NCBI RefSeq assembly: GCF_001905655.1
Contig: NZ_JMHT01000007.1
Location: forward strand, 62,001 to 126,000
Length of the DNA stretch: 64,000 nucleotides
Source of the DNA: Mycobacterium sp. ST-F2
Lineage (GTDB): Bacteria; Actinomycetota; Actinomycetes; Mycobacteriales; Mycobacteriaceae
Reading direction: 5' to 3'
Made by a program: the position numbers and the translations under genes
Part shown: positions 1 to 9,700 of the stretch, in pieces
Position numbering within the stretch: position 1 is the first letter of the stretch
Layout: each line of letters starts with the position of its first letter
The notes under the pieces: generated by a model
The model's input: the letters and a program-made list of their open reading frames with translations, nothing else
Database searches by the model: none
Told to the model about the DNA's origin: nothing

Positions 1-4
1 TTGC

Positions 5-31
5 GTTGACGGTCAACGAAAGTTGACGGTC
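5..31. promoter_or_regulatory. Candidate operator: GTTGAC palindrome plus partial repeat
   Basis: GTTGACGGTCAAC at 5-17 is a perfect inverted repeat with one central base, and GTTGACGGTC recurs at 22-31. Two closely spaced sites of this kind ahead of cobK look like the binding region of a dimeric TetR- or GntR-type repressor. The target could be cobK or a divergent gene lying outside the window. The regulator is not identifiable from here. Confidence 0.4.
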
Positions 32-81
32 CCAAATCACGTGTGCCGTAGGAGAGCGGACACGCCGGAGGCGACACGCCG

Positions 82-819
82 ATGAAACTGCTGCTCCTGG
101 GCGGGACGTCCGAAGCGCGGGCCTTGGCCAAGCGGCTGCACCCCGACATCGACCTCATCAGCTCGCTCGCCGGCCGCGTCCCGGACCCGGCGCTGCCCGT
201 GGGCCCGGTACGCATCGGCGGGTTCGGTGGCGTCGACGGTCTGCGAACGTACCTGCAGGACAACCAGATCACCGCCGTCGTCGACGCCACCCACCCGTTC
301 GCCGCCAACATCACCGCCAATGCGGCCCAGGCGTGCGCGGGCCTGCGGCTACCGCACCTCGTCCTGGCCCGGCCGGCCTGGCCGTACGGTGACGCCATCG
401 TCGTCGCCGACGACCGGATTGCCGCCCGGACTGTCAAAGACCACGGCTTCCAACGGGTTTTCCTCACCACGGGGCGCTCGGGCACCACAGCTTTCCGGGA
501 CTCAGCCGCCTGGTTCCTGATCCGTGCCGTCACGCCGCCGGAGCCGGAAACGCTGCCGCCAAATCACCACATCCTGCTGTCCCGCGGCCCCTATGACTAC
601 GAGAACGAGCTGGCCCTGCTGCGCGACCACCGCATCGATGCCCTCGTGACCAAGAACAGCGGGGGCGCCATGACGCGCGCCAAAATCGAAGCAGCACAAG
701 CGCTGACGATTCCGGTGATCATGGTCGACCGGCCGGCCCTGCCGGACGGGGTGACGACCGCCAGCACCGTCGAGGACGCCGAACGCTGGGTCAGGAGCCT
801 GGGTACGTCCGCGGGGTGA
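82..819 (+). CDS. cobK: Precorrin-6A reductase
   Basis: This 245-aa protein should reduce precorrin-6A to dihydro-precorrin-6 with NADPH in aerobic cobalamin synthesis. The N-terminus (KLLLLGGTSEARALA) is the dinucleotide-binding start typical of CobK/CbiJ, and 'VVDATHPFAANIT' and 'LLSRGPYDYENELALL' are further family signatures. Length is normal for the family. The ATG has a GGAGG upstream at about 66-70. The 3' end overlaps the convergent cobIJ gene by 29 nt. It is separated by orientation from cobG-cobH-cobIJ but belongs to the same pathway. Confidence 0.93.
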   Translation: MKLLLLGGTSEARALAKRLHPDIDLISSLAGRVPDPALPVGPVRIGGFGGVDGLRTYLQDNQITAVVDATHPFAANITANAAQACAGLRLPHLVLARPAWPYGDAIVVADDRIAARTVKDHGFQRVFLTTGRSGTTAFRDSAAWFLIRAVTPPEPETLPPNHHILLSRGPYDYENELALLRDHRIDALVTKNSGGAMTRAKIEAAQALTIPVIMVDRPALPDGVTTASTVEDAERWVRSLGTSAG

Positions 820-2266
820 ACACCCGGTCGCCCTCGGCGGTGGTGTGCCACACCGTCTGCGACGATCCGATGATCAGCATGCAGCGCATATCGATCTCGG
901 CCGGCTTGAGGTCGGCCAGCCGCACGACCCGTACTGATTCGTTCGGCCCGGCCACGTCGCGGCCGATCACCACGGGGGTGTTCGGGTCCCGGTACTCGAG
1001 CAGCAGGTCCTGCATGGCGGCGACCTGCCAGGTGCGGGTCTTGGACGCCGGGTTGTAGATCGCGAGCACCATGTCGGCGCGCGCGGCGGCAGTGAGCCGG
1101 GTGGCGATGATGTCCCACGGCTTGAGCCGGTCGGACAGCGATATCACCGCATAGTCATGACCGAGCGGCGCACCGACCCGGCTGGCCACGGCCTGCGCGG
1201 CGGTCATCGCCGGGACCACCCGGACTGCCACGCCCGGCCACTGTTGGGCCTCCTCGAGCACCGCGGTGGCCATCGCGAACACCCCGGGATCACCCGAGGA
1301 CACCACGGCGACGGCCCGGCCCTGCTGGGCCAGCGTGCAGGCGAGTTCGGCGCGGGCGCGCTCGTCGGTGTTGTCACTGGGGTGGCGCTGCTGGCCGGGG
1401 CGGACCGGTACCCGGTCCAGGTAGGGCCCGTAGCCGATCAGATCGGTGGCGGCCGCCAGCTCACGGCGGGTCTGGGCCGTCGTCCACTCCGGATCGCCCG
1501 GGCCGAGCCCGACGACGACCACGCTGCCGACGGGGGACTCGCTACGGCGAGAACCGGGCAGGATCGCGATCGAGAAGTACGGCACCGTTGCGTCGTCGAC
1601 GTCGGCGGCCGGCAGCACCCGCTGCGCCTCGGTGCTCGCGCGCTCCACGTAGAACGCCTCGTCGAGTCGGCCGGCGGATGAAAGCGCCTGCCGGACAGTC
1701 GGATACGACCGGCCGAGCTTCATCACCACGGCTGCGTCGGAGTCGGCCAGCCAGCGTTGCAGCTCACCGGCCGGCAGCGTGCCCGGCAGGATGGTGAGGA
1801 CCTGTTCGCCCTGCACCAGCGGCGTCGAGATGGCGGCCGATGCGGCGCTGACGGACGTCACGCCCGGCACGATCACGGCGTGGAACCGCTCGGTCAGCCG
1901 CGTGTGCATGTGCATGTAGGAGCTGTAGAACAGCGGGTCACCTTCGGCGAGGAGTGCGACGTTACGGCCTGCGGCCAGGTGGGTCGCGATGCGCTCGGCT
2001 GCCTCGGTGTAGAAGTCCTCGATGGCGCCGTCGTACCCGCCCGGATGCGACGTGGTCTCGGTGGTCACCGGGTAGACGAGGTGTTCCTCGATCTGGCCGG
2101 GGCGCAGATACGGCTCGGCGATGCGGCGCGCGATGCTGTGGCCGTGGCGTGCGCTGTGGTACGCCACCACGTCGGCCTCAGCGATCACTCGCGCGGCCTT
2201 GACCGTCACCAGTTCCGGGTCACCCGGACCCAGACCGACGCCATACAAGGTGCCCAGGGCGTTCAT
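791..2266 (-). CDS. cobIJ: Fused precorrin-2 C20-methyltransferase / precorrin-3B C17-methyltransferase
   Basis: This 491-aa protein consists of two tandem SAM-dependent tetrapyrrole methylases. Residues 1 to about 245 are CobI-like ([16 protein letters not shown] near the start), methylating precorrin-2 at C20. Residues from about 248 onward are CobJ-like (a second GLGPGDPEW motif, then [11 protein letters not shown]), methylating precorrin-3B at C17 with ring contraction. The CobI-CobJ fusion is the usual mycobacterial arrangement. The ATG start overlaps the cobH stop (ATGA), so the three minus-strand genes cobG-cobH-cobIJ form one coupled operon. Confidence 0.94.
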   Translation of the reverse strand: MNALGTLYGVGLGPGDPELVTVKAARVIAEADVVAYHSARHGHSIARRIAEPYLRPGQIEEHLVYPVTTETTSHPGGYDGAIEDFYTEAAERIATHLAAGRNVALLAEGDPLFYSSYMHMHTRLTERFHAVIVPGVTSVSAASAAISTPLVQGEQVLTILPGTLPAGELQRWLADSDAAVVMKLGRSYPTVRQALSSAGRLDEAFYVERASTEAQRVLPAADVDDATVPYFSIAILPGSRRSESPVGSVVVVGLGPGDPEWTTAQTRRELAAATDLIGYGPYLDRVPVRPGQQRHPSDNTDERARAELACTLAQQGRAVAVVSSGDPGVFAMATAVLEEAQQWPGVAVRVVPAMTAAQAVASRVGAPLGHDYAVISLSDRLKPWDIIATRLTAAARADMVLAIYNPASKTRTWQVAAMQDLLLEYRDPNTPVVIGRDVAGPNESVRVVRLADLKPAEIDMRCMLIIGSSQTVWHTTAEGDRVFTPRTYPGS

Positions 2267-2898
2267 TCTCGTTCACTCGCAATCGCGTTCACCGCGGCAG
2301 CGGCCATGGCACTACCGCCACGCCGCCCCGTCACCACCAGATAGTCCATGCCGCGCGGCCGCGCGATCAGTTCGTCTTTCGACTGCGCCGAGCCGACGAA
2401 GCCCACCGGGCCACCCAGCACCGCGGCCGGCACCGGGGCGCCCTCGTCCAGCAGTTCCAGCAGCCGGAACAGGGCGGTCGGCGCATTGCCGATGGCCAGC
2501 ACGGCACCCCCGAGTCGGTCGGCCCACAGGTCGACGGCTGCCGCGGATCGGGTGCTGCCCAGCTTCGCGGCCAGTTCCGGCGCGCGCGGGTCGGCGACCA
2601 GCGACACGACTTCGTTGGCCTGGCCTTTCGAGGGCAGCCGCGAGCGGGTGATGCCGGCCGCCACCATCGACGAGTCGCACAGGATCGGGGCGCCGGCAGC
2701 CAGGGCCGCGTGCGTCCGGGTGACCACGTCGTCGGTGAAGGCGACGTGCTCGGTGACGTCGACCTGGCCACAGGTGTGGATCAGACGGACGACAACGCGG
2801 GACACGTCGTCGGGAAATCGCGCCAGATCCGCCTCGTCGCGGATGGTCGCGAACGACTGTCGGTAGATCTCCGCAGCGTCGCGGACGTAGTCGAGCAC
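2263..2898 (-). CDS. cobH: Precorrin-8X methylmutase
   Basis: This 211-aa protein should move the C11 methyl group of precorrin-8X to C12, giving hydrogenobyrinate. The N-terminal '[10 protein letters not shown]' and '[13 protein letters not shown]' segments are diagnostic; the histidine (about residue 41) is the family's proton-transfer residue. '[13 protein letters not shown]' is also conserved. Start is GTG. It lies 9 nt after cobG and overlaps cobIJ by 4 nt. Confidence 0.94.
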   Translation of the reverse strand: MLDYVRDAAEIYRQSFATIRDEADLARFPDDVSRVVVRLIHTCGQVDVTEHVAFTDDVVTRTHAALAAGAPILCDSSMVAAGITRSRLPSKGQANEVVSLVADPRAPELAAKLGSTRSAAAVDLWADRLGGAVLAIGNAPTALFRLLELLDEGAPVPAAVLGGPVGFVGSAQSKDELIARPRGMDYLVVTGRRGGSAMAAAAVNAIASERE

Positions 2899-2907
2899 CC
2901 GATAACC

Positions 2908-4038
2908 CTACGGGTGGCGCGGTTCGTACCCCGAGTTGGTCGCTACCAGCACTTCACCGACCGACGGGCTGCCGCACGCGCGCTCGCAGCCGACGAAGTG
3001 CCGGCGCCCGCCGGGCTCGCCGGACTCCGCCGCGGTGGCGGCGTCACTGCGGACATCGGCCAGTGACTTGGCACACCCCGGGCTTCCGGTGCAGGCGCTG
3101 ATCGACAGCCAGGGGGAGTGCTCGTCGAAAATCAGGCCGAGGGGCGCGAGCACGCGCAGTGCGGTGTCGGCGATGCCCTCCTCGAGGTCACAGATCAGTA
3201 ACGAGCGCCATGGCGTGACCACGACCGGGGCGGTGATGGCTGCCACAAACTCCGCAGTGCGGGCCTGCAACACACCCAGTGGCACCGCCGCGCCCAGCGC
3301 GATGCGGCCGTCGTCCTGCGTGATCCAGCCGACGGGCGGGGCATCGACCGGCGACCAGGTGGCGCCGGGCGGTTCGGTGGCGTGCAGGCCCGCGCGGGTC
3401 AGGAGGTCGACAGTATCGTCGAGTTCGCTTGTCCGCCAGCAGTTCCCGCGGATCGCCAGGAAAGCCTGGGCCAGCGTCAGTAGCGTGTCCGCGGCCTGCG
3501 TGGCGGCAATCCGTACCCCGGTGTCGCGGCCCGCGACCAGCACCGCGGCGGTGTCGGGGGACAGTAGATGAGTGCTCGCATCGGGCGCCAGGCCGGAGAT
3601 GTCACCGCGACCGTCGTCCACCCCGAACCAGAACCGTCCGGGCAGTTTGGCCAGGTCAGGACGCTTTTGTAGACCGGAATCGAGGTCGCGCACGATGTCG
3701 CGGACGTCGCCCAGGCCGCCGCTACGGCCCGACAAGGGCGACGCCACGATGTTGCGGACCCGCTCATGGCTGGCCGACGGCAGCAGGCCCGCGGAATCAA
3801 CCGCCGCCGCCAGGCCGGCCTCGTCGTGGATGCCGCGTACCTGGATGTTGCCGCGGGAAGTCAGTTCCATTGCCGGCGAACCGAATTCGGCGGCGGCGTG
3901 GGCCAGTGCCTCCAGCTGTGCAGCGGTGATCATGCCGCCGGCCAGGCGGATGCGGGCCAGGCCACCGTCAGCTGCCTGGTGCACCTGCAGGGCGCCTGGG
4001 CAGGCGTCGTCGTCACTGCTGCGAATCACCTTGTCCAC
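2908..4038 (-). CDS. cobG: Precorrin-3B synthase (sirohaem/4Fe-4S)
   Basis: This 376-aa protein belongs to the nitrite/sulfite reductase-like family and converts precorrin-3A to precorrin-3B with oxygen. The N-terminus carries the ferredoxin-like 'ARIRLAGGMITAAQLEAL' and 'LTSRGNIQVRGI' segments. The C-terminal half has two cysteine pairs, CTGSPGC and CERAC, spaced as expected for the 4Fe-4S/sirohaem site. Start is GTG (GTG GAC AAG). It is the first gene of the minus-strand cobG-cobH-cobIJ operon, whose promoter should lie in 4039-4191, shared divergently with the small gene at 4192. Confidence 0.93.
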   Translation of the reverse strand: MDKVIRSSDDDACPGALQVHQAADGGLARIRLAGGMITAAQLEALAHAAAEFGSPAMELTSRGNIQVRGIHDEAGLAAAVDSAGLLPSASHERVRNIVASPLSGRSGGLGDVRDIVRDLDSGLQKRPDLAKLPGRFWFGVDDGRGDISGLAPDASTHLLSPDTAAVLVAGRDTGVRIAATQAADTLLTLAQAFLAIRGNCWRTSELDDTVDLLTRAGLHATEPPGATWSPVDAPPVGWITQDDGRIALGAAVPLGVLQARTAEFVAAITAPVVVTPWRSLLICDLEEGIADTALRVLAPLGLIFDEHSPWLSISACTGSPGCAKSLADVRSDAATAAESGEPGGRRHFVGCERACGSPSVGEVLVATNSGYEPRHP

Positions 4039-4191
4039 GTTACGTTGTGCTGCAAATTGTGAAGCGGGTCACTGCCGTTTCCGGCCTGTTCCGTGCCTTA
4101 CAAGTCTCTTGTTTTCAACGTGTCGGCCCGTACCGTGGAACGCGAACTTCCGTTTGCTACACCGCATTCGGATGACCTAAGGAGGGACGCA

Positions 4192-4302
4192 ATGTCGGAT
4201 TTCGCTCTGTACGTTGGTGGCGTCTTCGCTCTCATCGTGGCCGCCGGCCTGCCCTACCAGGGCAAGACCTGGTACTCGCGCTGGCAGACCACCGAGCGCT
4301 GA
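4192..4302 (+). CDS. 36-aa small membrane protein, function unknown
   Basis: A 36-codon ORF starts with ATG 5-6 nt after a strong ribosome-binding site (AAGGAGG). It encodes MSDFALYVGGVFALIVAAGL, then a polar tail ending RWQTTER. Residues 4-20 can form one transmembrane helix, and the arginine/lysine-rich tail would sit in the cytoplasm. It ends just before a strong terminator at 4335-4364, so it is probably an independent small transcript divergent from cobG. I do not recognise a family. The good Shine-Dalgarno, single helix and own terminator argue that it is real. Confidence 0.6.
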   Translation: MSDFALYVGGVFALIVAAGLPYQGKTWYSRWQTTER

Positions 4303-4334
4303 TCTCAGCCGCTTCGAGTAAGTAAGACCGCCGA

Positions 4335-4364
4335 CGGGGCGGGTTGCGAAAGCAGCCCGCCCCG
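4335..4364 (+). terminator. Stem-loop terminator after the 36-aa gene
   Basis: A 13-bp stem (CGGGGCGGGTTGC pairing with GCAGCCCGCCCCG, one G-U pair) closes a GAAA tetraloop and is followed by TTGTG. It lies between the 36-aa gene and the diguanylate cyclase gene. The U-tract is short, as is usual in mycobacteria. Confidence 0.7.
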
Positions 4365-4447
4365 TTGTGCGTCTGAATCCGAGGCCGAGCCCCCACACGA
4401 CGTCGTACGCTGCCCCGATCGAGTTCCTGTGGCGATGGGGGCGTTCC

Positions 4448-6727
4448 GTGTGGTCGAGAATGATCGACGGGGTTCGCTTCGAGGAGCCGCTGGAATCGGA
4501 GTTCCGGCGCGATTTCAACCGGCTCGGTCGCACGTCCCGCCACGAGATGTGGGCCGTCCTGCTGGTGGCGGTCATCGCGGGCATCATCTTCCACCGCACG
4601 CTGTGGGGAGTGCCGCCAGACGTGCCGCTGGGGCCCTCCCTGCTGATTTCAGTGGCCGTCCCGATGGTGTTGCGGTGGCTGAGCGGCGATCACAGTCCAG
4701 TGCGACGCTGGTCGTCAACTCTCTACATCGCGTCGGTCTACATCGATGTCGCGTGGTTGATGGCGCTCCGCATCGCGTGTATCCGGCATGGTCTCGACGT
4801 GGTTCCGCTGGTCATGCCGGTGACGTTCCTGATGACCCTGATCGTCGTCCAGATCCGGTTCCAGTTGCTGGTGCCCGCGATAACGGCCGGAATGGCCGGA
4901 ATCGTCGTGACCGAACTCGTGGCGTTCGACCCCGCCGGCGATCGGCTGTTCGGCGTGGCGACGTTGAGCGCCATGGTCGCCGTGGCGCTCAGCGCGGCCT
5001 ATGAACTCGAGCGGTCGGCCCGGACCGGTTGGCTGCGTGCGCGGGCGCTGGCCGAGCTGACCCGTACCGATCCGTTGACCGGGGTGCCGAACCGCCGTTA
5101 CTTCGACGACAAACTCGTCGAGTCGGCGCGGCACGCTGACCTCGGCGGCGGGGGCTTGGCCGTGATGACGCTCGACATCGACCACTTCAAGGCGTTCAAC
5201 GATCGCAACGGCCACCCCGCCGGCGACGACTGTCTGCGGCGCGTCGGCGCCTACTTGGGGCGGTCCGCGAGCGGCCCGGACGAGTTCTGCGCGCGCCTCG
5301 GTGGCGAAGAGTTCGCCGTGGTGTGGTGTGCGGCAGACCCGGCCGAGGCGGCGGCACGTGCCGAAGCCATCCGGTCGGGCATCGGCGGGCTGGCCATTGT
5401 CCGCGACTCCGACGGCGGCGTCGTCACGGCGTCCGCCGGGCTGGTGTACGACATGTCGGGGGGCGTCGGCGTCGAACTCCTGCGCGCCGCCGATGCCGCG
5501 CTCTACCGCGCCAAGCGCAGCGGCCGGAATCAGCTCGTCATATCGGACCAGCGGATCAACGCGAGCAAGCCAATCACGGCAGCCACGCCGGTTGCCGTCC
5601 CACGATCCACTCAACTCGCGCCACCGGAGGAAGCCGAGTTCCGGCAGGCGTTCGATCGGCAGGGCCGGATCGCGCGGGCCGCGATCATGCTGGGCCTGAT
5701 CGCCGTCTGCATCGCGATCCTGTCCACGCTGAGGATGCCGCCCGAATCGCAGACACTCGCCGTGCGCACGGTGGCATACGGGATCATTCCGTTCGCCACA
5801 GCGGCGGCGGCGACGGCGCTGATACCGCGACTCAACCGGTTCTCGGCGCCGATGTTCATCACCGCGGTCTGCGTCATCACCGGCGTCCTCATGGCCGAGC
5901 GGATCATGCAGCTGTCACGGGGCTACGACGTCGTCCCGTACCTGATGCCCATGGCAGTGCTGCTCAGCATGTGCGTCGTGAAAATCCGCTTCAGAGTGCT
6001 GGCGCCGACCGTACTGGCAATCCTGCTGGTGATTTCGGCGACGGAGTTGTGGGTGCTGCCCTGGACCAGCAACCGGTTCCTGACCGTCGCGGCGTCGGGC
6101 TTCATGGCGGCTGTCGCTGTGTGGTCCTCCTACAAGGTGGAACGGTCGGTGCGTTCGGAGTGGGTCGAGGAGCGCGAACTCGACGAGCTGTCCCACACCG
6201 ATCCGCTCACCGGGTTGTCCAACCGGCGGTCGTTCGACGCGGCACTCGACTGCATTGATGCAGCGACAGACAGCCGGTATGCGGCGGTGATGATTCTCGA
6301 CGTCGACAACTTCAAAGGCTTCAACGACCGGTACGGCCACCCGGCCGGCGACGACGCGCTGCGTGCCATCGGCGGGTACCTGCGGGTCCGCAAAGCCGAC
6401 AGCAATGTCGTGGTGGCTCGCATCGGCGGAGAAGAGTTCGCCGTGCTGTGGCGTACCCCGGACCACGACGGCACGCGCAAACGGGACGCCGAGGCACTGC
6501 GCCATGGCATCGCAGCACTGGGCCCGATTGCCGGTACCGAGACGACGCTGACGGCGTCGGCCGGATTCGCCGAGGGCTCGCTGTCGGCTTTGCAGGCGTC
6601 GGCCCGGCGCCTCGTGGAGCGTGCCGACCAGGCGCTTTACGACGCAAAAGGTCACGGCCGCAACCAGCTGATCGCGAGTGCGCCAGACGCCGCAGACGGC
6701 TCGACAGTCTGCGTACGGTACGAATAG
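4448..6727 (+). CDS. Membrane protein with two tandem TM-GGDEF modules (diguanylate cyclase)
   Basis: This protein of about 759 aa contains the same module twice: a cytoplasmic lead ('EFRRDFNRLGR' and later 'EFRQAFDRQGR'), about six hydrophobic helices, then a GGDEF domain. Each GGDEF domain has DPLTG(V/L)xNRR, the metal-binding 'D(I/V)D(H/N)FKxFND' and an intact GGEEF signature, so both could make cyclic di-GMP. The RxxD inhibitory site expected five residues before GGEEF is absent from both. GTG 4448 is preferred because GGGGG precedes it; GTG 4367 abuts the terminator, and ATG 4460 is another option. Only 3 nt separate it from cobN, implying co-transcription. Confidence 0.88.
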   Translation: MWSRMIDGVRFEEPLESEFRRDFNRLGRTSRHEMWAVLLVAVIAGIIFHRTLWGVPPDVPLGPSLLISVAVPMVLRWLSGDHSPVRRWSSTLYIASVYIDVAWLMALRIACIRHGLDVVPLVMPVTFLMTLIVVQIRFQLLVPAITAGMAGIVVTELVAFDPAGDRLFGVATLSAMVAVALSAAYELERSARTGWLRARALAELTRTDPLTGVPNRRYFDDKLVESARHADLGGGGLAVMTLDIDHFKAFNDRNGHPAGDDCLRRVGAYLGRSASGPDEFCARLGGEEFAVVWCAADPAEAAARAEAIRSGIGGLAIVRDSDGGVVTASAGLVYDMSGGVGVELLRAADAALYRAKRSGRNQLVISDQRINASKPITAATPVAVPRSTQLAPPEEAEFRQAFDRQGRIARAAIMLGLIAVCIAILSTLRMPPESQTLAVRTVAYGIIPFATAAAATALIPRLNRFSAPMFITAVCVITGVLMAERIMQLSRGYDVVPYLMPMAVLLSMCVVKIRFRVLAPTVLAILLVISATELWVLPWTSNRFLTVAASGFMAAVAVWSSYKVERSVRSEWVEERELDELSHTDPLTGLSNRRSFDAALDCIDAATDSRYAAVMILDVDNFKGFNDRYGHPAGDDALRAIGGYLRVRKADSNVVVARIGGEEFAVLWRTPDHDGTRKRDAEALRHGIAALGPIAGTETTLTASAGFAEGSLSALQASARRLVERADQALYDAKGHGRNQLIASAPDAADGSTVCVRYE

Positions 6728-6730
6728 TCG

Positions 6731-9700
6731 GTGCCGACCGTACTGCTGCTCTCGACGTCCGACACCGATCTGATCACCGCCCGTGCCAGCGGCGCCGAGT
6801 ACCGGTGGGCCAATCCGTCCCGGTTGATCGACGGGGAACTGGCGGACCTCCTGGCGGGTTCGGACCTGGCGATCGTGCGGGTGCTGGGCGGCTATCGCAC
6901 CTGGCAGGACGACATCGATGCCGTCGTCGCCAGCGGTATCCCGACCGTGGTGCTGTCGGGGGAGCAGGCGCCCGACGCCGACCTGATGAGTCACTCGACC
7001 GTTCCGGCAGGCGTCGCGCTGCAGGCGCACATCTATCTGGCGCAGGGCGGCGTCAGCAACCTGGTGAATCTGCATTCTTTCTTGTCGGACACGGTGCTGA
7101 TGACCGGGTTCGGCTTCGGCGAGCCCGAATCCGCTCCGAGTTGGGGGCTGCTGGACCGCTCGTCTGACGCCGAGGGACCGACCGTCGCGGTGCTCTACTA
7201 CCGGGCCCAGCAGCTGGCCGGCAACACCGCCTACATCGACGCGCTGTGCGGCGCCATCGAGCATGCCGGCGGCCGGCCGCTGCCGATCTTCTGCGCGTCG
7301 CTGCGCACCGCCGAGCCCGAGCTCATCGAGCTGCTGGGGACCGCCGACGCCCTGATCACCACCGTGCTGGCGGCCGGCGGCGCGACGCCTGCCCTCGCGA
7401 GTGCCGGCGGCGACGACGACAACTGGAACGTCGCGCATCTGGCGGCCCTCGACATCCCGATCCTGCAGGGCCTGTGCCTCACCAGCTCGCGCGCGCAGTG
7501 GGACGAGAACGACGACGGCCTGACGCCGCTGGATGTCGCGTCGCAGGTCGCGGTGCCCGAGTTTGACGGCCGCATCATCACCGTGCCGTTCTCGTTCAAG
7601 GAGATCGACAGCGAAGGCCTGATCTCGTACGTCGCCGACCCCGAGCGCTGCGAGCGCGTGGCGCGGCTGGCCGTCCGGCATGCCCGGCTGAAGCACATCG
7701 AGCCCGCCGACAAGCGTGTCGCGCTGGTGTTCTCGGCGTACCCGACCAAGCACGCCCGCATCGGCAACGCCGTCGGCCTCGACACCCCGGCCAGCGCCGT
7801 CGCACTGCTGCGCGCCATGCGCGACGCCGGCTACCGCATCGGTGACATCCCCGGCGTCGACGCCGAGGATGGCGACGCCCTGATCCACGCGATGATCGAG
7901 CGCGGTGGTCAGGACCCCGACTGGCTGAGCACCGAAGCCCTGGAAGCCAACCCGGTACGCGTCTCGGCGAAGGACTACCGGGCCTGGTTCGCGACCTTGC
8001 CCGCGGCCTTGACCGATGCCGTCACCGAACACTGGGGCGAGGCGCCGGGCGAGCTGTTCGTCGACCGCTCGCAGGACCCGGACGGCGAAATCGTCATCGC
8101 GGCAATGGTTTCCGACAACATCGTGCTCATCGTCCAGCCGCCCCGCGGCTTCGGTGAGAACCCCGTCGCGATCTACCACGACCCCGACCTGCCGCCGAGC
8201 CACCACTACCTGGCCGCCTACCACTGGATCAACAAGCACTTCGGCGCCGACGTGATGATCCACCTGGGCAAGCACGGCAACCTGGAATGGCTGCCCGGCA
8301 AGACCCTCGGCATGTCCGCGGCGTGCGGCACCGACGCCGCGCTCGGCGACCTGCCGCTGGTGTACCCGTTCCTGGTCAACGATCCCGGCGAGGGCACGCA
8401 GGCCAAGCGCCGCGCGCATGCCGTCCTGGTCGACCACCTCATCCCGCCGATGGCCCGCGCCGAGACCTACGGCGACATCGCCCGCCTGGAACAACTGCTC
8501 GACGAGCACTCGACCATCTCGGCGCTCGATCCCGGCAAGCTGCCGGCCATCCGCCAGCAGATCTGGACGCTGATGCGCGCCGCCAAGATGGACCACGACC
8601 TCGGGTTGGAGGACCGGCCCGACGAGGACGTGTTCGACGACATGCTGCTGCACGTCGACGGCTGGCTGTGCGAGATCAAGGACGTCCAGATCCGCGACGG
8701 CCTGCACATCCTGGGCCGGGCCCCCGACGGTGAAGCGGAGCTGGACCTGGTGCTCGCGATTTTGCGGGCCCGCCAGCTGTTCGGCGGCGAGCAGTCGGTG
8801 CCAGGGCTGCGTGAGGCGCTGGGGCTGACGGAGGACGGTTCTGCGGAGCGCGAGGCCGTCGACGCTGCTGAAGGTCAGGCCCGCGAACTGGTTGCGGCAC
8901 TGCAGAAGTCGGGGTGGGACGCTTCCGCTGTCGATGGCATCACCGACAACCCCGAGGTTGCCAAGGTGCTGCGGTTCGCCGCCACCGAGGTGGTGCCGCG
9001 CCTGCGCGCGACCGACCGCGAGATCGACCAGATCCTGCACGCCCTCGGCGGCGGGTTCATCGCTGCCGGGCCGTCGGGCTCGCCGCTGCGTGGCCTCGTG
9101 AACGTGCTGCCCACCGGCCGCAACTTCTACTCCGTCGACCCCAAGGCCGTGCCGTCGAAGCTGGCGTGGGAAACCGGTGTGGCAATGGCGGATTCGCTGC
9201 TGGAGCGCTACCTCACGGACTACGGCCGCTGGCCCGAGTCGGTGGGCCTCTCGGTGTGGGGCACCTCGGCCATGCGCACCGCGGGCGACGACATCGCCGA
9301 AGTCCTTGCGCTGCTGGGTGTTCGGCCCCTCTGGGACGACGCGTCCCGCCGCGTGGTCGGGCTGGAGCCCATCGCGCTGGCCGAGCTGGGCCGCCCACGC
9401 ATCGACGTCACCGTCCGCATCTCCGGCTTCTTCCGCGACGCTTTCCCGCACGTGGTGACCATGCTCGACGACGCCGTCCAGCTGGTCGCCAGGCTCGATG
9501 AGTCCGTCGAGGACAACTACGTTCGCGCCCACTCGCAGGTCGACATCGCCGATCACGGTGACCAGAGGCGCGCCACCACAAGGATTTTCGGCTCGAAGCC
9601 GGGAACCTACGGCGCCGGCCTGTTGCAGCTCATCGACAGCCGCAACTGGCGTGACGACGCCGACCTGGCCCAGGTGTACACCGCGTGGGGCGGCTTCGCC

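Noticed and set aside
4039..4191. Possible cobalamin riboswitch upstream of cobG
   Set aside because: A few bases resemble conserved B12-box segments on the minus strand, but the complete set of conserved elements and the needed length (about 200 nt) are absent.
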